A DNA stretch of 11,531 nucleotides, from contig JABAYQ010000065.1 in NCBI GenBank assembly GCA_018608925.1, positions 1 to 11,531 of the forward strand, given 5' to 3'. Under the pieces are notes generated by a model. The model did not search any database and was not told the origin of the DNA. It worked only from the letters and a program-made list of their open reading frames with translations. Positions 7,406-11,531 of the stretch are shown here, in pieces (position 1 is the first letter of the stretch; every line of letters begins with the position of its first letter). This stretch comes from Cryomorphaceae bacterium (GTDB taxonomy: Bacteria > Bacteroidota > Bacteroidia > Flavobacteriales > UBA7312). Position numbers and translations under genes: made by a program.

Positions 7406-8373
7406 CACTTTTTTAATTTAGTTAGCCAAAACTCAATCATCTCATCAATCATAGTTTCAAAAGTATAGCTAGGCTCCCAGCCTAAAGCTCTTAATTTTGA
7501 AGCATCTCCTTTAAGGTTATTTAATTCTTCTGGCCTTAAATATCTTTCATCCACAACGATATAATCTTTATAGTCCAAGTCTAGCTTAGAGAAGGTGTAT
7601 TCGCATAAATAGCGTACTGAATTGGAAACCCCTGTAGCGCAAACCATATCAATTGGCTCCTCTTGCTGTAGCATTAGCCACATGGCTTTTACGTAATCTT
7701 TAGCATGGCCCCAATCTCTAGTAGCTTCTAAATTTCCTAGTTCTAGCTGGTCTGTTAATCCTAATTTGATTCGAACCGCCTCTTTAACTACTTTTCCTGT
7801 AACAAAATTAGAACCTCTTCTGGTAGACTCATGGTTGAACAAAATACCATTACTGATATATAAACCATAAGACTCTCTATAATTCTTACAGATATTATGA
7901 GCAAATACTTTAGCACAGCCATAAGGAGAAACAGGAGTTAATGGAGTCGACTCTCTTTGAAAGCCATCGGAATCAATACTATTTCCGAACATTTCCGAAG
8001 AACTTGCTTGGTATAATTTAGCTTCAGGACATACAATTCTGATTGCTTGCAATAAATTTAAAGTTCCGATTGCAACTACTTGAGAAGTATAAATTGGCTG
8101 ATCAAAACTAATTCTTACGTGAGACTGAGCCGCTAAATTATATATTTCATCGGGTTGAAAATCTTTTAAAACAAATAGCAAGGAGGACATATCGGTCATG
8201 TCAGCATAAACAAGTTTAACTTTCCCATAAACCGAATCTAATCGGTCAGACTGATTTTCTGCAACAGAATTTCTTTTTAAAGTTCCACAAACTTCATAGC
8301 CTTTTTCTAATAAGAATTCGGAAAGAAAAGATCCGTCCTGCCCATTTATTCCTGTTATTAACGCTTTTTTCAT
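7405..8373 (-). CDS. gmd: GDP-mannose 4,6-dehydratase
   Basis: Converts GDP-D-mannose to GDP-4-keto-6-deoxy-D-mannose in the cytoplasm, the precursor of GDP-L-fucose, GDP-D-rhamnose and related deoxysugars. The 322-residue protein is an extended SDR enzyme with the NAD(P)-binding loop GINGQDG at 8-14. The catalytic set is S125 (Thr in the E. coli enzyme), E127, Y151 and K155. Family motifs NHES-x-RRG (180-187), E-A-T-R-D-W-G-H-A-K-D-Y (216-227) and the substrate-binding R-P-E-E / G-D-A-S-K segment near 280-293 are present. Length fits the short (~323 aa) bacterial form. The ATG at 8373 has an A/T-rich leader without Shine-Dalgarno. It lies 38 bp after the repeat-protein gene, and its TGA overlaps the next start (TGATG). 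No GDP-fucose synthase or other 4-keto reductase is adjacent, so the end sugar cannot be told here. Confidence 0.95.
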   Translation of the reverse strand: MKKALITGINGQDGSFLSEFLLEKGYEVCGTLKRNSVAENQSDRLDSVYGKVKLVYADMTDMSSLLFVLKDFQPDEIYNLAAQSHVRISFDQPIYTSQVVAIGTLNLLQAIRIVCPEAKLYQASSSEMFGNSIDSDGFQRESTPLTPVSPYGCAKVFAHNICKNYRESYGLYISNGILFNHESTRRGSNFVTGKVVKEAVRIKLGLTDQLELGNLEATRDWGHAKDYVKAMWLMLQQEEPIDMVCATGVSNSVRYLCEYTFSKLDLDYKDYIVVDERYLRPEELNNLKGDASKLRALGWEPSYTFETMIDEMIEFWLTKLKK

Positions 8374-8411
8374 TTTAGATTTTTAAATCAATTTTATCAA
8401 AATAACAACTA

Positions 8412-11400
8412 TTAATTTAATATAACAGACTTATTTATGCTTCCTTTTTCAGAAATTACTTTTAGAAGGTATGAGCCTGACTTTAGTTGAGCTCTTTTAA
8501 TTACTAGTTTATCAGACAATGATTCCACAGAATAAACAAGCCTTCCCTGTAAGTCGAACAACATTATTTGTCTTTTATTTTTGGTTGGGGTGAAAAAATC
8601 AATGTTTAATTCCCGCCTAAAAGGATTAGGATAAACTATCGCGTTTATCAAACTATTTGTTTCGTCAATGTTAGCAACATTTGAAATAGAAATGTCCATG
8701 CAAGTTTGTTGCCCTTGGCAGCCGTTTTGGTCTGTTTCGGTTACACAAAGAGAAGCCGTTCCTTCTTGACTCCAAGCTATATTAACCGAATTAGTTCCTT
8801 GGCCATTGCTAATTGTTCCTAAAGAACCTAGCTGCCATTGGTAAGAAGAATTAGAGTTATTAGAAACAGAATAACTAGAGCTAAATCCTATGTTTTCTTG
8901 GTCAGATCCGTTAATGTTTAGGTTAGCAAGTTGAGCTACTGTTAAGTTTAAGATAGCAGAACTATCACAACCTAGAGAACCTGTAGTATTAAAATTATAC
9001 TGACCTGTATTGGAATAAGTGCTTCCATTCCATTCAAATTGATCGCAAACTACTACTGTTTCTGTAGAGCTATTTATAGCTAAGATAGTTAGGTTTAGAT
9101 TAACGATACTATCGCAGCCCAACGAATTTTGATAGATAACAAAAGGGCTGTCCGTACTTTCGGTATAAGTAATGTCATCTATCCAAGTATAAGAATCGCA
9201 GTGTGATTGACTATCTACTGAGCTTGAAACAGGTAAAATCGTTAGCTCTAAAACAGCAATACTATCGCAGCCACTAGAAGATGTTGTTTCGAAAGAATGA
9301 ACACCTGATTCGGTATAGACCTCATCGTTCCAAGTAAAGCTTCCACACTGTTCTATTTGAGTGTTTGATTGGTATACAGAGTCGGAAATAATGATTTCCA
9401 AATTTATGGTGCTGTCACACATCTGGCTATTTAAAATGGTATAGCTAAAAGAAGTTGATTCTGATACATTAAATTCTATAAATTCTCCTCCCACTAAAGG
9501 ATAAGAAACGTTGTACATGCTACAAGAAGAGACGGTCTGACTAGTCTCACTACTAAAGCCCATACTTAAATCTAGATAAGATAAACTATCGCATCCGGCA
9601 GCATTAGTAGATACATATTCGTACAGTCCGCTAGTTGTGTAGTCTGTTCCATTCCATGAATAACTGTTACAGGCATCCACAGACTCTGTAACTACAGAAG
9701 TAGTAGATAATAGCAAGTTTAAGGTTGCAATACTATCGCAACCACTTGTGTTGGTTGTAACAAATTGATACGACCCGTTTTCTGTATATACACTATCGTT
9801 CCAAAGATAAGATGGTTCACAAATTAAAACTGACTCTATAGAAGATGTGCTATTTAGAATAGAAAGGTCTAGAGTAACAACACTATCGCAACCAATAGAG
9901 TTTTGCAAGACCAATGTAGGGGTGTTAATAGACTCGGTATAAGTATTGCCATCTTGCCACTGGTAAATATCGCAATGTTGTTGAGAGTCGACATATAAAG
10001 AAGCGTTTAATATCTCTAGTTGTAAAAACACAATGCTATCGCAAAGTTGTGCATTTATTAAAGTGTCTGAATAAAATCCTGAAGTAGAATAGTCTTTATC
10101 GTTCCAGTTAAAATTATCGCAAGTAGTAAGTTCAAGAGTATCTCCTAAAGAAGACTGCAAAACCGTAAGGTTATAAATAATTATACTATCGCAACCACTA
10201 GATGAAATAAAGCTTTCTTCATAAGTTCCCGAAGTGCTATAATATGGACTAGTAGCAGCAAACTGAACAGAATCACAGATTGTTAATGTTTCTATAAAAA
10301 CAGAAGATGTCGTTACGATTTGAGTTTCCGAATTCCATCCTGAGTCACAATCATCATTGGAATAAATTCTAGATTGTATTTCGTAAGTAGTGCATTCCAA
10401 AATTCCGTTAGTAAACGTTTTTGAGCTGTCCGATTGGCCAGCACCGTCTATTGTTCCTATAGCTCCAACGGCAATCCATGAAAAAGAACCTAATTGACGG
10501 TATCTAAACTTATATTGATCTATTGAAGAGTCAGGATCTACTGAAACGGTTATAGAGTAATTATTAGAACTTAAATCTAACTCCGGATAATTAACCAAGG
10601 AAAGGTTTAGAGTCATGGAGCTATCACATCCATTTAAATTAGTGTAATTATAAACATACTGACCACTTTGGGTGAAAATGCTATCGTTCCAACTAAAAGA
10701 ATCGGCATTACATACTGACTCGTTAAATATCGTATTAGAACTATTATAAATTGTTAAATCGAGCTCTACAATACTGTCACATCCTTGAGTGTTTTGTAAA
10801 AAACTAATGGCATCATTATTAGAACTAGTATAGGTAACTCCATTTTGCCACTCATAAGAATCACAATGAACTTGTGTGTCTGTGCCAATTTCAGAACCAT
10901 TAATGGTTAAGTCGAGTACCAATGTAGAATCGCAACCCTGAGAAGTCGTTAAGACTTGTTGGTATACCCCTGATTCGTTATAAATAATTTGATTCCACAT
11001 ATATAAGTCACACGAACTTACGAAAGTAGTATCGGCGTTATATGAGGAGTTAATAGTTATGTCAGCCAAAATAATACTATCACATCCATTTGAAGAAGTA
11101 ACTGTTTCAGAATAAAAATCTGTTTCAAAATAATATGATCCGTTTTCAGATATTTGAACAGAATCACAACCACTTATAGTAACTAAGCTAGTGGTAGAAG
11201 TAAAAGCAGTTCCTGCATCAATCCATCCGCTATCACAGCCATCAGTTGCTAAAATTCTTTTCTGAAACTGATACTGATTACAACTCAATAAATTGTTAAC
11301 CGATTTAAAACTTAACGATTGAGGCAGAAAATCAACAGTTCCAATACCAACTACTCCAGCCCAAGAGCTAGCACCTACTTCTTTATATCTAAACTTATAT

Positions 11401-11531
11401 TGATCTACTAATAAATTTGGAGTGATATTGATTGTAATAGAAAAATCATTTGATTCGAAAACAATTTCTGGTAGCAGTGAGTCACATTCTGCAACTGTAG
11501 TAGAAGCATCTACAGAAATGGAATATAAAAA
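8412..11531 (-). CDS. Giant T9SS-secreted cysteine-repeat protein with FN3-like modules (5' end outside window)
   Basis: The frame stays open to the right edge, giving at least 1039 residues and no visible start. A TTG at 11288 falls inside an FN3-like module and is not a start. Numbering residues from 11288, the order is: FN3-like module 1 (about 11471-11175), repeats R1-R4 (41-232), FN3-like module 2 (233-336), repeats R5-R13 (338-783), a PKD/Ig-like module (about 788-868) and a C-terminal T9SS type A sorting domain (about 882-958, with YPNPF, FDLQGR and SGSYLLKV). Each repeat has exactly two cysteines, one opening (C-D-x-x-x-W-N) and one in a closing GCDS before a beta-strand such as L-x-L-T-I, so a disulfide per repeat is likely. 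T9SS cargo of this kind is exported across the outer membrane and often anchored at the surface. A stalk or adhesin role is inference. No catalytic domain is visible in this part. Confidence 0.9.
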   Translation of the reverse strand, partial: FLYSISVDASTTVAECDSLLPEIVFESNDFSITINITPNLLVDQYKFRYKEVGASSWAGVVGIGTVDFLPQSLSFKSVNNLLSCNQYQFQKRILATDGCDSGWIDAGTAFTSTTSLVTISGCDSVQISENGSYYFETDFYSETVTSSNGCDSIILADITINSSYNADTTFVSSCDLYMWNQIIYNESGVYQQVLTTSQGCDSTLVLDLTINGSEIGTDTQVHCDSYEWQNGVTYTSSNNDAISFLQNTQGCDSIVELDLTIYNSSNTIFNESVCNADSFSWNDSIFTQSGQYVYNYTNLNGCDSSMTLNLSLVNYPELDLSSNNYSITVSVDPDSSIDQYKFRYRQLGSFSWIAVGAIGTIDGAGQSDSSKTFTNGILECTTYEIQSRIYSNDDCDSGWNSETQIVTTSSVFIETLTICDSVQFAATSPYYSTSGTYEESFISSSGCDSIIIYNLTVLQSSLGDTLELTTCDNFNWNDKDYSTSGFYSDTLINAQLCDSIVFLQLEILNASLYVDSQQHCDIYQWQDGNTYTESINTPTLVLQNSIGCDSVVTLDLSILNSTSSIESVLICEPSYLWNDSVYTENGSYQFVTTNTSGCDSIATLNLLLSTTSVVTESVDACNSYSWNGTDYTTSGLYEYVSTNAAGCDSLSYLDLSMGFSSETSQTVSSCSMYNVSYPLVGGEFIEFNVSESTSFSYTILNSQMCDSTINLEIIISDSVYQSNTQIEQCGSFTWNDEVYTESGVHSFETTSSSGCDSIAVLELTILPVSSSVDSQSHCDSYTWIDDITYTESTDSPFVIYQNSLGCDSIVNLNLTILAINSSTETVVVCDQFEWNGSTYSNTGQYNFNTTGSLGCDSSAILNLTVAQLANLNINGSDQENIGFSSSYSVSNNSNSSYQWQLGSLGTISNGQGTNSVNIAWSQEGTASLCVTETDQNGCQGQQTCMDISISNVANIDETNSLINAIVYPNPFRRELNIDFFTPTKNKRQIMLFDLQGRLVYSVESLSDKLVIKRAQLKSGSYLLKVISEKGSINKSVILN
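8940..11168 (-). repeat. Thirteen tandem ~50-residue two-cysteine protein repeats (R1-R13)
   Basis: Opening cysteines, numbered from 11288, are at 41, 93, 142, 193, 338, 390, 439, 490, 540, 589, 648, 697 and 748. The closing CDS cysteine lies 26-28 residues later in every copy except R10 (35). Typical form: C-D-x-Y-x-W-N-D, Y-T-x-S-G-x-Y, GCDS, then a strand such as V-x-L-D-L-T-I. Copies are diverged at DNA level but the cysteine pair is never lost. The FN3-like module at about 10592-10281 separates R4 from R5. Similar GCDS repeats are common in Bacteroidota secreted proteins; the fold is unknown to me. Confidence 0.9.
9672..11405 (-). repeat. Two ~885-bp superunits: FN3-like module plus four cysteine repeats
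   Basis: The motif DQYKFRY occurs at 11405 and again at 10520, exactly 885 bp (295 codons) apart. The DNA there is identical over 22 bases (11386-11407 and 10501-10522). Each FN3-like module also has W, a V-G-x-I-G-T stretch, and a Cys pair 15 residues apart ending in CDSGW. Each is followed by four repeats whose opening cysteines are spaced 52, 49 and 51 residues in both superunits. This points to duplication of a complete FN3+4 block followed by divergence. The downstream R9-R13 block lacks the FN3-like module. Confidence 0.8.

Noticed and set aside
8374..8411. Promoter upstream of gmd
   Set aside because: A/T-rich with only a mis-spaced approximation of the -7 box and no -33 element; not enough to call.
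8940..11168. CRISPR-like or DNA-level tandem array
   Set aside because: The periodicity (~147-156 bp) is in codons, the units are diverged in DNA while keeping protein motifs, and the whole stretch is one open frame.
11286..11288. TTG as the start codon of the repeat-protein gene
   Set aside because: The same frame is open for 81 more codons to the window edge, and those codons encode the beginning of an FN3-like module that matches the second module. TTG here is an internal Leu.
9672..11405. Cysteine pairs as zinc-binding sites
   Set aside because: Each repeat has only two cysteines and no consistent His partner (His precedes only the third-class copies), and the protein is exported. Disulfides fit better.

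Overview
The window looks like a low-GC chromosome segment from a member of Bacteroidota, probably Flavobacteriales. Two proteins end in type A sorting domains of the type IX secretion system (T9SS). The signal peptides have the typical short hydrophobic core ending just before Gln (FSQ, MAQ). Gene starts lack Shine-Dalgarno sequences and sit in A/T-rich leaders, and at least one gene has a Bacteroidota-type -7 box (TAnnTTTG). All genes are on the minus strand, so transcription runs from the right edge to the left edge.

Layout in transcription order. (1) 11531-8412: the 3' part of a very long secreted repeat protein. Its frame is open through the right edge. It contains two fibronectin-III-like modules, thirteen ~50-residue two-cysteine repeats, a PKD/Ig-like module and a T9SS sorting domain. 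(2) 8373-7405: GDP-mannose 4,6-dehydratase. (3) 7405-6377: WecA/TagO-type polyprenyl-phosphate sugar-phosphate transferase, overlapping the previous stop. (4) 6380-4803: outer-membrane beta-barrel protein of the Wzi/RemB type, overlapping gene 3 by 4 nt. (5) 4739-1299: large T9SS-exported protein whose peptide-N-glycosidase-F-like fold is split by a ~510-residue insertion carrying a LamG domain. A good intrinsic terminator follows at 1294-1264. (6) 1240-185: GT4-type glycosyltransferase. (7) 102-1: the first 34 codons of another secreted protein, behind a perfect -7 promoter box.

Genes 2 to 4 are translationally coupled and form a glycan module: activated deoxysugar precursor, lipid-linked first sugar, and an outer-membrane barrel. 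They are flanked by two T9SS cargo proteins, one resembling a glycan-releasing enzyme and the other a stalk- or adhesin-like repeat protein. The repeats of the latter carry the three-residue D-S-[I/V/L/T] pattern known as the Bacteroidota O-glycosylation motif in 11 of 13 copies. A cell-surface protein-glycosylation or surface-polysaccharide locus is therefore a reasonable working model, but it is inference. The least expected items are the hierarchical repeat organisation of gene 1 and the interrupted PNGase-F-like architecture of gene 5. No RNA genes, mobile elements or CRISPR arrays were seen. There is no gene-free stretch over 300 bases.
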